Positions 1 to 12,547 of a DNA stretch of 64,000 nt are shown here, one piece after another (within the stretch, counting starts at the first letter, position 1; each line of letters begins with the position of its first letter). The position numbers and the translations under genes are program-made. The notes under the pieces were generated by a model that saw only the letters and a program-made list of their open reading frames with translations, did not search any database and had not been told where the DNA came from. The DNA comes from Lutjanus erythropterus (lineage: Eukaryota > Chordata > Actinopteri > Lutjaniformes > Lutjanidae): positions 4,784,532 through 4,848,531 of the forward strand of contig CM034597.1 in assembly GCA_020091685.1 (NCBI GenBank), written 5' to 3'.

Positions 1-229
1 TCTGCCACCCTCTGATCTTTATTCTACTTCACCCACCCCTTTTGTACTTTGCACTGCTGCGCATGCATGAACCAAAATAGCAGACAGTCTGTGCGTCTAA
101 GACCCACTGCTGTGCGCTATTGGCACATGAAGTGTGAAAGAGTAAATATTGTATATGATTGTATATAGGGGTATATCAGTAAGGATGGATTAGTTCTGTG
201 TTACTTAGATAATAATAAAACAGTCTAAT
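1..229. other. No recognised feature
   Basis: AT-rich sequence in which I see no gene, RNA or repeat that I can name. Confidence 0.5.
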
Positions 230-445
230 GAGAAAATGAGGCACTTCTCACTTGATTTATGACTTCAGAAAATAGTTTCCTAATGACTTTATGGTCTCAA
301 TCGTTAGTTTCAAGTCTTCTTCAATACATAATGATGTTCATTTTGTACATGATGATCCCATTTAGAGTAAAATAGATAGGAAAGTAGAATATGCTTTAGG
401 GCGTGTGCCTTTTGATTGATGTTTCTACCACAGTAACCTGTCAAT
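230..445 (+). repeat. Dispersed repeat family A, copy 1 (first part)
   Basis: The block containing GAAAATGAGGCACTTCTC, TGACTTTATGGTCTC and AATGATGTTCATT aligns by eye with 58295-58475, including the shared GCTTTAGGGCG motif. A reverse-oriented piece lies at 9105-9312. It is an old non-coding repeat, probably MITE-like, of a sort common in percomorph genomes. Its class is not established here. Confidence 0.6.
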
Positions 446-1309
446 CAGGATAGAGGCGTAGCAATGTGTATCCGTGGCACTGTGTACATTTAAATAACTG
501 CAAACTTGTTTTTGTCATTTTGTCTCAAACTTTAACCCCTTCACAGTGTTTATTAAAGTCGACTGTAACGTTCTGGTGGCCGGAAAAAGTACAGCATTCA
601 GTTTCTTAAAGTAATCTCTACAAACAGTCTGCATATGAAAATGTAGAATCTGGCACGGGGCAAGATTGTGGTACCTGCGTTCTATTTGTAGTCCGAGTAA
701 TACTGACCAATCACATTTGAGCAGGTTTTGGTTGCATGTGCATAAACAGCCCATGTGGAGGCGGAACGCATTGGTTGAGAGAACCCATCAGCTATCGATG
801 GACGACAGTTTAGTTTTTTATTAGCTTTTTTAATAAAGAAACACTTTGCACATCTATTAGATAAGCTAGGTGCGCTGGAGAGAGTAGACCAAAAAGTTCC
901 AAAGGGACACCTGCACACTGTGTAACTTGCAGGTCTAGTACCGAAAACGTTGCAGATTAATGATATATTGCAAGTTAGACAGTGTGCAGGAGTCCTTTTG
1001 CAACTTTAAAAAAAAAATGATCTGCATTTATAAGCAGATATTACTGTATAGAGACCAGCCTAACACCATGACTAACTCCATTCATGTGTCTCAAGTTGCT
1101 AATTGGACTGTAAACATATCTGCATATCTGTTTCCTGGATATCTAACACTGGAACTACACTGGAAGCACAGAAACATGACCTGTTGACCCAGAGGCCAAA
1201 ATTAGCATCCCAATTAATATCACAGTTTACATGGATTATAGATGCACCTCGCTAACCTAGCAGCTAGCTTGCAAGTACTAACATTAGCCAATAAGTTACC
1301 ACCCTCTCA
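446..1309. other. No gene seen; possible interior of repeat family A
   Basis: The stretch lies between two segments that both match the 58 kb copy of family A, so it may be diverged element interior or later insertions. The open frames here are short and show no known domain. Confidence 0.4.
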
Positions 1310-1445
1310 AATATGGTCAGTTGTGGCTCCAGAAATGGCCAAAATGTCAAACTCAAGCCTTTAGAATAGTAGCCTGGTCCTCACACTAATGGGTGACGTC
1401 ACGGTTGCCACGTCCACTTCTTTTATACAGTCAATGGGCAGGCGA
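1310..1445 (+). repeat. Dispersed repeat family A, copy 1 (distal part)
   Basis: It contains TGCCAAACTCAAG-like and GTGGGTGACGTCACGG-like motifs that recur at 58775-58830, followed by CTTTTATACAGTCAATGG, which resembles an inverted form of the ATAGACTCTATATTAAA start of the copy at 58152. This suggests a terminal inverted repeat element. Confidence 0.5.
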
Positions 1446-2264
1446 CAAAGTGGCATTAGCTCATCCACCCTTCACAATGAGGAAAGAGAGGCCGCTGGGA
1501 TGACTCTGCAGACTGACATACCAGCCCCAGTGTCTCAATAGGGAGCCTTTAATATGCAGAGGAATGTCAGTGTCTGAGTGTCACGTCACACGCAGTATTT
1601 CATTTTAAGAACAATGTGATCCACCGTCACTGCTATTAACACAGCCTCTCATAACACTTAGAGCAGCCTGTTAAACAAACACAGCAGCAGCAGCAGCACT
1701 GTGACTGTAGAGACAAGACAGAAATAAATGCTCTTTAGAATATAAAATGACCAATTAGTTAGTCTGAAATCCACAGCAAAGTGCTGTTTGCTGCCCCCCC
1801 CCACCCCCCTCCATGTGAATGCTGATGAAAAGAGGTGCAGATGAAAACACACACCGTGCTGTGTGAACTCTGAAAATATCTCAACACAGAGCAAATAAAT
1901 CTGCTAAGAGTTATTAGCGAGCCTCTTATTCATGCCAGAAGAGTTAAACATTAATTAAAAACAAATCTGGACAGAAAGCAACAGAGGGTTCATCAGTATG
2001 CAACAACGCAGCCGCTCACACTTCCACGAGCTGCAGAGCTTAAAGATAAAGATCCGCCGATCAGGCAGCCTTCCTGTCATAGCCCGCTGCTGCTGCTGCT
2101 GCTGCTGCCGCCACGTGAAGCTCTGAAACCATCAACATCTGGAAAGCTGCAGCTTTGATCTTTGTGAGCATAAAAATGATTGTATCAAAGGTCTTTGTTA
2201 AAGTTGAGCTCCTGCATGTACCAGAAATGTCATATCACTGAATATCTCTCATGACAGCTACATT
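1446..2264. other. Intergenic or intronic sequence with two trinucleotide runs
   Basis: There is a (CAG)n run of about five and a half units at 1682-1698 and a (CTG)7 run at 2087-2107. No coding exon is recognisable around either run. Otherwise I see nothing. Confidence 0.5.
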
Positions 2265-3290
2265 TCCTTTGCTTTCTTTATTTCCCATCCTTCATTCTGT
2301 CTCTGACATCTCTAATATGTTATCTGACATGGATGCTGCTATATGGGCCATTCTCCTGATTTGGTGCCTTCCCACAAGATAACAAATTTAAGAAGCATTT
2401 AATGTGGAAATCTTACTAACATCCTCATATTAACTATTGTAATCCAAAATAATATCTGAGATATCAGGAAGCCTAATATGCATTAAATCATCATTTGTAG
2501 GGTACTCTGAATTAGGAGGTGACTCTATCCCCTAATTTTAAACTTATAAAAATGATGCTAAAATTATTTTTCCATTGTTGTTTTTATAAACATCCTTTGT
2601 TTTCCATCCCTCATTCTGTCTCTGACATCTCCCACATATGTTATCTGACAGGGATGCTACTACATGGGCCATTCTCCCGAATTGGTGCAAACTGCTGTCC
2701 CACAACAAAAAAATAATAATTTAAAAAGCATTTAATGTGCAGATGTTCACCATGATCTTGCTATTAACTACTGTAATCCAAGATAATACTTGAGATAGCA
2801 GTAAGCCTAATATATATAAAACCATCACTTGTAGGGTGTTTTGAATCAGGAGGTGACTGCCCCAGACCCTAACCCCTAAAATTCAACATAAAAATGATTT
2901 TTGCAAATTTTTCCATTGTTCTTTTTTAAAAAGATCTTTGCTGTCTTTGTTTTCCATCCTTCATTGTGTATCTGACATCCCTTCCATGTTATCTGACAGA
3001 GATGCTACTACATGGGCCATTCTACTGAATTGGTGCAAACTGCTGTCCCATAACAAACAAACTAATGTCTTATATGTTCACTAACATCCTCCTATTAATT
3101 ATTGTAATCCAAAATAATACTTGAGATAGCAATAAGCCTTATATAATACATAAAATTATCACTTGTAGGATACTTTGAATTAGGACGTGGCTGACCGGGC
3201 TCTTAACCCCTAAATTTGAAAATTATACTAAAATGATTTTTGCAAAGTTTTCTATTGCTGTTTCTAAAAAGATCTTTTTGATGTTTTAAA
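2265..3290 (+). repeat. Tandem repeat, ~320-350 bp unit, three copies
   Basis: The phrase TTCATTCTGTCTCTGACATC or a near copy recurs at about 2290, 2610 and 2960. Each time it is followed in the same order by TTATCTGACA, GGATGCTACTACATGGGCC, TTGTAATCCAA and a GAATTAGGAGGTGACT-like segment. The units are clearly diverged, so the array is old. No coding potential is seen. Confidence 0.85.
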
Positions 3291-4759
3291 AGGGAAGTTG
3301 AAAAAAATAATACATTCATTTTGTATTTTCTTTCATGAATCTTTGTTTGTCATTTCACTAACAAAAACATTGCAATTTTGAGTCCACTGACTGACACTGA
3401 TTGTAGTTACAGCCCTACACTTGAGATCAGGAAGTCTATATTCAAAAGTCTAAAAAATCAGGACGTAACTTCAAGGAACTTCACTATCATACTATGATTT
3501 TCTTCAATTAAGTAAACTTTTTAGCTGTTATTCCAGAAAATTTAGTTTTTCTGTGTGCAGCTGTTCAGAATTGTGCTAGCTAACCATGTGCTGACTTGCA
3601 TCTTTGAGATAGGCACAAAATTGTCTAAAATCAAAGTTAATTTAAAGGTTCTCATGGCCACTTCCATAATCCTACTTTGTCATATTTACACAAAAGCAGC
3701 CTGAAAGAATCCTGCAGTCCATTTTCAACAAGATGTTATTTTGTGCACACATTCCTCTTTGGAGACAATGTTTGAAATGTACTGTACCACCATACTAATC
3801 TACCGAACAGCCTAAAAACTAAAAAGTTCATTCAAACTTGTGATTTGAGGCGAGACCTTCAGCTGCATCTCTTTTGTTTCTAATTCCACATTTGAAACGA
3901 ACAATCCAACAACATAACCATCATGTTTTTACCTTGCTTGGCATGAAACCAAGGTAGTCCCCCTGCCAGGAGAGACACATTCAGGGGCAGCATATTTTGG
4001 CACAAGAGACGGAATAGCGTTGCCAAGAATATCAGCCAAATCACCATGAATAAATAAATAAATAAGTGAAATAAATGAAATCATATGAAAGATTGCAGAG
4101 AAGCGGCCGTGAGAATGGGAGAAGTGAGCTCTGCTGGGAGGTTCTTTTGTATTGCGATGCATTCAGGGTGCCTCTGTTGTGGGGGAGCTGTCAGTTTGCA
4201 GGAACATAGTATTTGGCAGCAGCGGGGAGACATTTGGGCCTGTTTCTGTACGGAGCTTTCAGAGCTCAGTATTGTGCTATCAGTCATGAACAGGCTCACA
4301 ACAACTGTCAGCTCCCTCTTAAGACAATTCAACGAGTCGACTGTGAGCAGCCACAGTCCTGCTTATCAGCATCACTACCATCACTACCTGCTGCCTGTGG
4401 AGCGGCTTTTATCACACACTGAATCACAGACACACACATCAAACATCAAACTACCTGTGTTTGGTGCTCTTCACTCTCTACTTTCCACCACAGAGACACC
4501 TTAAATGTACAGCGTAGCAGTGGTGCACTCAGGCTGTCCGAAGGTCAGGGGTGAAAAAATGTAAAGGGCACCAACTGTATGCGATCAATGTTGTGATGCA
4601 TTCATGGTGAAACAAGTCCAATCCCTGGTTTAGATTCAAATTGTTTTATTATGTGACTTAAAGTACAACTACTACACCCCTGTAATATAAAGACACAGGG
4701 GAGCTATTAACTTTTTAACCATTTAGAGACACAATTCATCTAGCATGTGGGGCAATTTC
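3291..4759. other. No recognised feature
   Basis: Non-repetitive by eye. A 139-codon open frame at 4085-4504 overlaps an antisense open frame of similar quality, is low in complexity toward its end (His/Ser/Thr-rich) and matches no family I know; I regard it as chance. The segment 4690-4740 faintly resembles 47230-47280, just upstream of the second 42-bp minisatellite. Confidence 0.45.
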
Positions 4760-5525
4760 GCCATTGGCAGGGCACCCTAAAAGCCACATTTTCACATTTT
4801 GTCCACCGGAGGTGCCCTACAAGCAATTATTCATGTTTTTTCCACTTGAGGGGCACCCTAGAGGACACTTTTTCACATTTTGTTCACTGGACGGGCACAC
4901 AAGAGCAGTGATCCCCAAAGTGGGGGGAGCAGAGCCGCTGCAGGGGGGCGTGGAAGACAAGGGGAGACAAAGAATAAACCAAAATTGAATGAATATGATC
5001 TATGTGGGGGAAATAAACAAACACGAGTTTGGTTATTCTATCCTATTAACCTTTATTTCACTAAAATTCAGTGGCTTCTGAAAGGGAGACATGCCAAAGA
5101 AAGTTTGGAAACCATTGCCTTACAGTGCCCTTTTTCATGTTTTGTCCACTGGAAGGCACCATTGAGCGCACTTTTTTGCCTTTTGTCCACTGGAAGGACA
5201 CCCTAGAGGGCCCTTTTTCATGCTTTGTCCACTGGAGAGCATCCTAGAGGACACGTTTTTCACATTTTGTCCATTGAAAGACATCCTACAGGCCACTTTT
5301 TCATGTTTGGTCCACTGAAAGAGGACCCTAGAAGACACTTCTTCATGTTTTCCCCACTGGAAGACCACTGTAGAGGTTACTTTTACATGTTTTTTCCACT
5401 GGAGGATACTCTATACTACATTTTGTCCATTGGGAGAGCACACTAATGGAACAGCACTCTGGAGGGCGCTTTATCACATTTTGCCCACTGGCAGGGCAAC
5501 CAAGAGGGCACTTTTGCAGCATTTC
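4760..5525 (+). repeat. 42-bp minisatellite, locus 1
   Basis: About a dozen imperfect units of roughly 42 bp, with a core like TTTTGTCCACTGGAAGG followed by GCACCCTAGAGGGCAC. It is interrupted by a hAT-like MITE at 4906-5117. Because 42 is a multiple of three, stretches stay open and encode ~14-residue peptide repeats, but the frame breaks often and there is no gene context. The same unit occurs, in the same orientation, at 47285-48790. Confidence 0.9.
4906..5117 (+). mobile_element. hAT-like MITE inside minisatellite
   Basis: It starts CAGTGATCCCCAAAG and ends CTTTGGAAACCATTG-like, a degenerate inverted pair of the type found in the MITEs at 7846 and 13670. It separates two blocks of 42-bp units, so it was inserted into the array. 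The 8-bp target duplication is no longer clear, which suggests an old insertion. Confidence 0.7.
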
Positions 5526-7845
5526 TTTTGACCACTGGGACACCGGTGCTATGCAATGCCCCCCACCCCAGTGCAGTGTAGATCCTGAACACATGCTGGC
5601 CTTTTTAAGATGGAAAATACTGTCTGCTGCAGTCAGTTCTCTCTATGTCAACTGGTGACATTTGCCTGAATAAATATCCACTGTATAATTAATCAGTATT
5701 ACACTGATTTATAAATGAGTGACAACATTTTTGTGTGGCCTCTTGTGTTCCTGCAACCGTTTAGATTTCACATTTGTCCCTGAATTATCAAAATAATGCC
5801 TACAGTGTCAATCATTATCCCTAATAAAACACTAATTTTCCAATGGCAAACACGACATGTGATTTTAAAGGAAAAGGTTCACTCTGAGAATTGTCATGTG
5901 TATTTAAAGGACCATTGTGTAAGATTAACAGGCATCTATTGCAAGACATAGAATTTAATATTAATAAGTAAAGAGTAAAGACACCAGAAAATGTTCACAT
6001 TTAAGAAGCTGGAATCAGAGAATTTTTATGTTTTTCTCAAAAAATTACTCCAGCCAATTCTCAGTAAAGAATACAGAACAATCCATCCATCTAGCATGAA
6101 CTTGTGTAAATCTCTGGCAAAAGCTCATATCCATCAGTTTTCTGTCATTCATTAATTTCTTTTCCCTGTCCCTAAAAGATAGCTGATGCGGCAGATTTAC
6201 AATATGCATGACCTTTTCCTTTACAACGTTCTGTGAAAATGGGAAGTCTGTCGCTGTCTGGGTAGAAACAAGGGAGTTTTTTGAGTCGTACAGGGTTTAT
6301 AGACGTACAGGTCGTGATAATGAAAAGGAAAAAGGGGGTGTGAAATCAGGAGAAATGAAGAACTGTGTTCCCGGGAAAAGATAGTGAAAGGGTGATGAAA
6401 AACGGGAGACTTCTGAGAACATCGGTAGAGTTGGTAAGTATGTGTACAGATCTGAAACAGTCCTACACATAATCTATATATAAATAAATCTAGATTTATT
6501 TTATCGTAGATATCTATTGCAATAAGAATTACGGGTCTATGTTGTGTTGTCTGTTGTGTGTGTTGCTGCCAAAGTCGGCGAAACTCTGCAGCATCACCAT
6601 CCTGTGCCCTCCTGCTCTCTGGAGGACGTGCAGCATCCAGAGGTGCCTCGTTCCAGCTGCACACCTGCTCAGCCACGACTCCAGTCCTGCTTCAGTGTGC
6701 GCTGACACTGTTTCAGAAGTAGAGCGTCTGTTGTTTTGCAGCCAAGTTTCTAATACAGCTGAGAGTTGCATCAACACTTTTTTGTTTCGTAAAGCATTAA
6801 TACACATCAGTGGCTCAGTTGGTACCAGATGCTTTTTGTTCCGCACTGAATGTTAGACCCTTTCATTTCTTCTGAATTTCTTTGTCATCGCTGGTTTTAA
6901 ATGTCACAAGCTGATCTCACAGCAACTATCATTAACCTGTCTGTTTGTTTTGTCTTGATGATGCCGTGATTGTAAAATACTGATTTCATCTGCAGCTCAG
7001 GAGCGGCTTGGTAATGACTGGTGGTCAACGCCGTATTTACGGGAACAACCATTGTGTGTTTGGCTGCATTGACACACAGCGAGGGTGGAACAGACCATCT
7101 CCCTCCCATCCTCCATTCTACTTCTCTCTCTCTCAGTGCCAAACAAAAAATATATCGCTGCGTATGTGTGCAGACAAAGACAGAAACAAATGAAATAATA
7201 ATAACTGTTAAAATCTAAAGTTAACTGACAATAAATGTAAGTAATTAACAGGAAATGACAAGCAGATTTCACACTTCAGAGAAATGAGCTGCTCCAGCGA
7301 AAACAGACCCACAATGTGAAGATAGCTGAGTGTGAAAAAGAGCCACCAGCACTGGAATGGTGTCAATACAAACTAAGAAGCAACTAAACTGTCCTTCACA
7401 AAGACAGTGGATCAATGAATTAATGTCATACTGTACTCCGGAGAAGATCCTCTGCAATCTTAAAAAGAAGACTCACAACACTTTGGAAGGGTTGGGGAGC
7501 CTTCATAGACGCCTTACCTCGTGTCCAATGTGATGGCTAATGCTCAGTTGCTGTTTTACTTGCAACTGGACCTAAATATCCAAATATATTTTCATATTTA
7601 CATCTATAACATGACAGTTTTTGGGCACAGAACCTTATCAAATACAGGGGTTTTGGGGGTTGCTTGTCTTTTTGTGTTGTCATTATTATTTTAACACAGG
7701 AATGAGAGAGCATGGTGTATTTCTTTTTTTGTTCCTTCTTTTTAGCAGCATAACTAGAGGGCATTCTGGCACCTTTATCCACCTCAACATACAAAAAAAT
7801 GTGACATGATGACCAAGTGTAAAGGGCTGGGCAATACATCTATTA
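5526..7845. other. No gene seen; fragments of two MITE families
   Basis: A short piece at about 5905-5935 matches the end of the MITE at 50636. The segment 5985-6060 (AATGTTCACATTTAAGAAGC and following) is a fragment of the GCTGCAAC MITE. The remainder, including overlapping open frames around 6220-6860, shows no domain I can recognise. Confidence 0.5.
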
Positions 7846-8269
7846 CAGTGGTTCCCAACCTTTTTTCCTTGGAGCCCCCCCTTCTTGTATCTAAGGAAAG
7901 CTGAGCCCCCGCCACAGCCTGCACACTCATACACATACACCAAAAGAAAAAGTGATCCATTTCAAAGCACTGCTGTCCATCATTGTTTCCATTTCTAGAA
8001 CCCGACTTTTGGTAAATGTCTCTTTTCTATTAGCTTCACTACTTTTCTTCTAAAAAAAACAACAGAGTATCTTATACGCACTCATCCTTAACAACAACAA
8101 TAACAATAGTGATTAATTAACAGAGAGTTACTAAGTTTCCTACCAGACTTTCCTATAAATTGTGATTTTAACATGATTTTAACATGTGCAAATGTAATTT
8201 TGACCGCCTCGGAGCAGACAAAGTCCTTGCGACCCCCTGTGATTTCTGATCCCAGGTTGGGAACCAATG
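7846..8269 (+). mobile_element. hAT-type MITE with perfect 8-bp target duplication
   Basis: A 424-bp element begins CAGTGGTTCCCAACCT and ends AGGTTGGGAACCAATG (inverted repeats, 14 of 16 matching). It is flanked on both sides by ATCTATTA (7838-7845 and 8270-8277), the 8-bp duplication expected of hAT insertion. It encodes no transposase and must have been mobilised in trans. Confidence 0.92.
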
Positions 8270-9104
8270 ATCTATTATTAAATACGTTATATTTAAGATT
8301 GAATTAATGTGCAATATAGTGGATGACCACATCATCAAATTGTAGATTTCAGTGTTTCTACTGTTTGCTGCTGAGGGGCAGCTACTTTACTTCAGTCTGC
8401 CATCAAGTGTGTAGATCAGCTCAGATCTCATTATAATAGTTCGTGTAAGGCTGTGTGTTGTGTTTGCTTCCACAGAAAAGAACAAAAAAGTTTATGTAAC
8501 GTTATTACAGCATCTTCCTTTTCTCTTCACAGCAGAGTTGCTCTACGAAAAGCTACCTTAGCTAGTTAGCAGCAACAAGTCATTGCTTTCCTTTGACCAT
8601 CTGATCGCGTTTGTTACTCTGGGGCTGAATAATTGATCATAATTTTATGGCGTACTGCTATTTTCAAATTGCAGGAGGTGCAATATTCATTAGGAAAGTC
8701 ACGCAATTATTTGACTTTTGATTTTAAGGTCACGAATCAATTAGATTTTTTTAATAAAAAACATTTGTATGAACTATCTTGTCCTGATTTGTAGAGATCA
8801 ACAAAATATTGGTTTTATGCCCCAACGACTATCATTTACATTTTCAAATTCTTCTTTTTTTTGGATGCCGCAAGTAAGCAGAGGTGGAGAGAAACCGTGA
8901 CACCTCAAATAAGTATCTGGGAGTAACCCTAATCAAGTGTTCTCTGTCCCAAAACTACCCACAACATTGTCACATAAAACGGGATTAGTTTGTACAGCGT
9001 GAACAATGAAGAAACAATGCATACAAATCTTGCAACACTTTCGCAAATCAAGGGTTCCCCTTTCAACACAACCCGAGTCCTGCTTTGTGGTCTGGATGAT
9101 AATT
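8270..9104. other. No recognised feature
   Basis: AT-rich sequence with no gene, RNA or repeat that I can name. Confidence 0.45.
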
Positions 9105-9312
9105 TACAAAATGAACATCATCCTGCATTGAAGAAGACTTGAAACTGGAAACTGAGACCATCATTAGGCAACTGTTTACTGAGGTCATAAATAAAGTGAT
9201 CAGTGAGTACATACAGTCAGACACCAGTGGAGCCGCCCCCTGCTGACTGTTAGAAAGAATGCAGGTTTAATACACTTCCACACTGGCTCCATCCACTGTT
9301 AATCTATGGTGA
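9105..9312 (-). repeat. Dispersed repeat family A, reverse fragment
   Basis: Read on the minus strand it matches 58160-58400: a TGGATGGAGC-like start, AACCTGCATTC, the CAGCAGGGGG segment, and AATGATGTTCATT-like sequence near its other end. Confidence 0.6.
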
Positions 9313-10379
9313 AGACAGAGGTCTCAGTCTGGACACTGGAATGTGTTCATCATTAACACCCGGCAGTCTGGAGCGGATTAGCAGCCTCTCAGAGGAGATC
9401 CAGGTGGCAGCATCCATTCCCCGATCCACTGAACCAGGTGAAGGGAAACTAATTAAACAATTCATTTTCCCGTCTAATGTGTAACAAACGCGTCACTACA
9501 TCCCGCTCACCGCACCGCAGGGATACTGGAAATCTGAGCTCAAACATGTCCGGCAGACAGTGCAGTGACCAATTAATGTCAGGAACTGATTCCCGTCTGA
9601 GGCCCCTAATGAGAGAGAGAGCAGGAGGCTTGATTCAGACTGTGACACTTCCCTTTATCCAGCCTGCTGTTTGTGATGCATGCTGAGGTTAATCACTTTC
9701 ATTGATCTGCCGCTTCTCCACGGGGGGTGGGGGGGGGGGGTCCAAACACATCACTGGTCCCCAACGGCTCCCGAAACACACAGTATTCACCGTGTCCCCT
9801 CATCAGACACGCTGAATTATATGGCAGCTGAAGCATTCAGCATGGCGAGCTGAGCTTTGATTGGAGAACAGACACCTGCTGATTTGACTAACTGATCATT
9901 TAAGCTGGGGAGTTGATAGCGAGATAGTCAGTCCAAGTATTAAACAGGTTCCTCCCTGAACACAGCTACAGAAAAACGTCCTGGAAAACCACACATTAGG
10001 ATAATTTTCCTTGCAGAAATACATGAGGCATGGACATGATGCATCACGTGTTTTTTTTAACAGCCGCACAGACTCCATCTTCGGAGTGTGTAGTTATGTG
10101 CCAGCTGTGTTTGAGGCGATATAAAGCAGGATAGATGACGGATGATCGCCTACACTGTGTGCATGCTGAGTTTTGCCAAGTGTGGTTATGCAGGGTTTGG
10201 TTTTTAGATTTTAGGGTTTCAGGTTGTTTTTTTTCATTCATCTGTACATCTACATCAGCCAACTGGTCCTGAGGCTGGCTGACCTTTCACCATCTGACAT
10301 CACAAACATCACTGAAGATTAGACCAAACCACATTATAACTAAGGAAAACTCACAGGGACAATATTACACACTCACAAT
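9313..10379. other. Non-repetitive stretch with a G run; possible conserved non-coding DNA
   Basis: 9330-9720 is free of recognisable repeats, moderately GC-balanced, and contains AATTAA-rich motifs together with GC-rich blocks, the look of conserved non-coding sequence in fish. A G-rich run lies at 9722-9740. No exon is identified. The regulatory suggestion is inference only. Confidence 0.3.
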
Positions 10380-10697
10380 GAGGGCTGCAACTAATGATTT
10401 TTTTCATAGTCGATTAATCTGTTGACTATTTCTCCATTAATCGATTAATAGCTGTTTGTTTTCAAATGTCAGAAAATCATGAAAAATGTTGTTCTCAAAT
10501 GTCTTGTTTAACTCACAACCCAAAGATATTCAGTTTACTGTCAGAGAGGAGTAAAAAAAACCAGAAATTATTCACATTTAAGAAGCTGAAATCAGAGAAT
10601 TTAGACTTTTTTTTCTTAGAAAATGACTCAAACTAATTACCTGATTATTAAAATAGTTAGTGTTTGATTTAATAATCGATGAATTGTTGCAGCCGTA
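10380..10697 (+). mobile_element. GCTGCAAC MITE (hAT-like), copy
   Basis: A 318-bp element starts GAGGGCTGCAACTAATGA and ends TTGTTGCAGCCGTA. Its interior has TTCAGTTTACTGTCAGAGAG and TTCACATTTAAGAAGC, the family hallmark. Flanks CTCACAAT and CTCGCAAC match at 6 of 8 positions, consistent with a decayed hAT target duplication. Confidence 0.85.
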
Positions 10698-10925
10698 CTC
10701 GCAACATATTTGGTCCTACACAGACAGCAGACTGTGGCAGACCATCTGACCACAGTAATTGACACAAACCCGAGAAAAACATTGACGATGTACAGACTCA
10801 GTGGCCACAGTCTGACAGCAGAACACAAGCAGACCTGAATGCCCAGAGAAAACAGACCGTGTTCACTGTGATGAAGGAGCTGTTGAAATAGAACTACACT
10901 TCTTTATAAAATGTTAAAGTTTATC

Positions 10926-11590
10926 AGGAAGGGAGAACCTGAATCGCCAGATGTTTCCGTCCTTAGAAACTCTTTGGAAAAGGGCAGGCATTTTCAAATA
11001 ACACTTGGCAGATGATTGGATGAACCATCTGTCTATCACATCTAAAATGCGCCAACAAGGGATGTTCCTGGCAACTAATTTTCCCTAGTTTATTATGTCT
11101 GTGGATCTGACATTACCTGCCAGTGTGGCTACTGTTAGCAGTGCTGGCAGCAGCAGCCTGCTCTGTTTGCAGGTTAATGTCCGTGTCTGTGCTGAATGTG
11201 GTCACACAGGAGTGGTTATATAAAAGTTTATTCTGGCAGAGCCTACATTCAACCTTATTTAAATTTTCTACATTAAAACACTGCCAAGCCACGTGTTTTA
11301 TGAGCCGAGGGTGGCAACGTTTAATAGTGTAGTCTACTAATCGTGCACATCCCTAACTTCGACCAATCAGATCAATGAGCAAAAATCACATGAGAATCCT
11401 CTGTTTCTGTGTGACAAACCATTCTGGAGTCTCAGGTTACTACCAACAAAATCATCTTTTCCAGCATCCATGGACGTCCCTTCCATGGACGCGTCTTACT
11501 GTCGTCACACCTATAACCACACCCGTAACTGCCAGTCCCTCCTAAGACACTGATTGGCTGCACCACTTTCATCTCAGACACAGACAGATA
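10926..11590 (+). repeat. Dispersed repeat family B, split copy
   Basis: Family B is marked by CCTTAGAAACTCTTTGGAAA, GATTGGATGAACCATCTGTC, a CAACCAATCAGATCAA-like segment, and a distal part with GTCACACCTATAACCACACC and CTGATTGGCTGC. The two halves are separated by an inserted element at about 11052-11352. Other copies lie at 13966, 15590 (minus), 33993, 40755, 53092 and 63470 (minus). Confidence 0.75.
11052..11352. mobile_element. Short DNA element inserted in family B copy
   Basis: The insert starts near CAAGGGATGTTCC and ends near GTGCACATCCCTAA, which read as imperfect inverted ends (TAGGGATGTGCAC type, common in fish hAT MITEs). It interrupts family B exactly between the GAACCATCTG and CCAATCAG parts. 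Ends are approximate and no clean duplication is visible. Confidence 0.55.
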
Positions 11591-12547
11591 ACTTGAAGGC
11601 AGGGTTCAGATAAGTGAATGAATGGATGAATTAGTATATCCGTACAACTTTCTCTCACATGTGCATTTTATTATCCCTTCTGGTTGATATGAGCTTTGAA
11701 AGCGTCATGTTGAGAAACTTTAGATGTGAGAACACCTTCCTCTTTTGACACAAAGATGTTTAACTTTTTGCTGTTTTGTAGGCTAAAAATATTTATTTTG
11801 ATGCTGAGCTGGACAAAAAGCGGAGATAAGAGAGCAGAATGACCGTTCATCCTTGTCCACAGGGTATTAAAACACAGCCTCCTCCTGGCAGCTCACAAAC
11901 AACATCCCCTCTGTCATAAATTCACTTGCTCTTTTTGTTCCATATCTTTCAGAATTTATAGCTGAAATAAACTTGAACTGTGGCCATGAAAATGCTTATA
12001 TCCCTGCCGGTAACATGGCTAACTGTTTGTTGCATCGCCAGCCATAAATCAGGCGGTGGCGAGCCTGTCTTGGCCGGAGCCTTTTCAGATCCATTTACCA
12101 CTGATAATGCCTGCTGTTCCAGCGGGCCTCCAGGGGCCACAGCCGGATCCCTTCATGAATAAGCAGACCTGCTCTGTCCTCCAGCTGACGCCCTCAGATG
12201 GGTGCTGAGCAGGAAAACAGAGCAGGATATTAACAAAGTGCTGACATGAAAGATGAGGGAGAGAGTCTGTTTTTCATATGATATCAAGAGAGCGGGAGAC
12301 TTCCATCATGTGAGAAAAAAAGTTATGTCCTTGCTTATGTACACATCAGCTGTAGCTGAACACAACTAGAGGATGTTAACTATCTTATAGCCAGTGAATG
12401 AGTAGATCTGGGGCTGTGCTCGCTCAGGGATGCTTGTAAAAACAGTTTGGAGCTCTGCAGGTGGTATAAAGAAGAACGGCACGGTCACATCTGCACAGAT
12501 TTGCATCTTTGCTTTTCATGAATTTACTTTTCACTTTGTATAAACTG
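11591..12547. other. Non-repetitive stretch; possible conserved non-coding DNA
   Basis: 11960-12220 is repeat-free by eye and richer in GC than its surroundings. Short open frames occur on both strands but have no splice context or domain. I see nothing else. Confidence 0.3.

Noticed and set aside
4085-4504. 139-codon plus-strand open frame
   Set aside because: No domain, low-complexity end, and an equally good antisense frame; consistent with chance.
5135-5658. Repeat-containing open frames on both strands in the 42-bp minisatellite
   Set aside because: The unit length is a multiple of three, so frames stay open by arithmetic. There is no start context, splice site or conservation of one frame.
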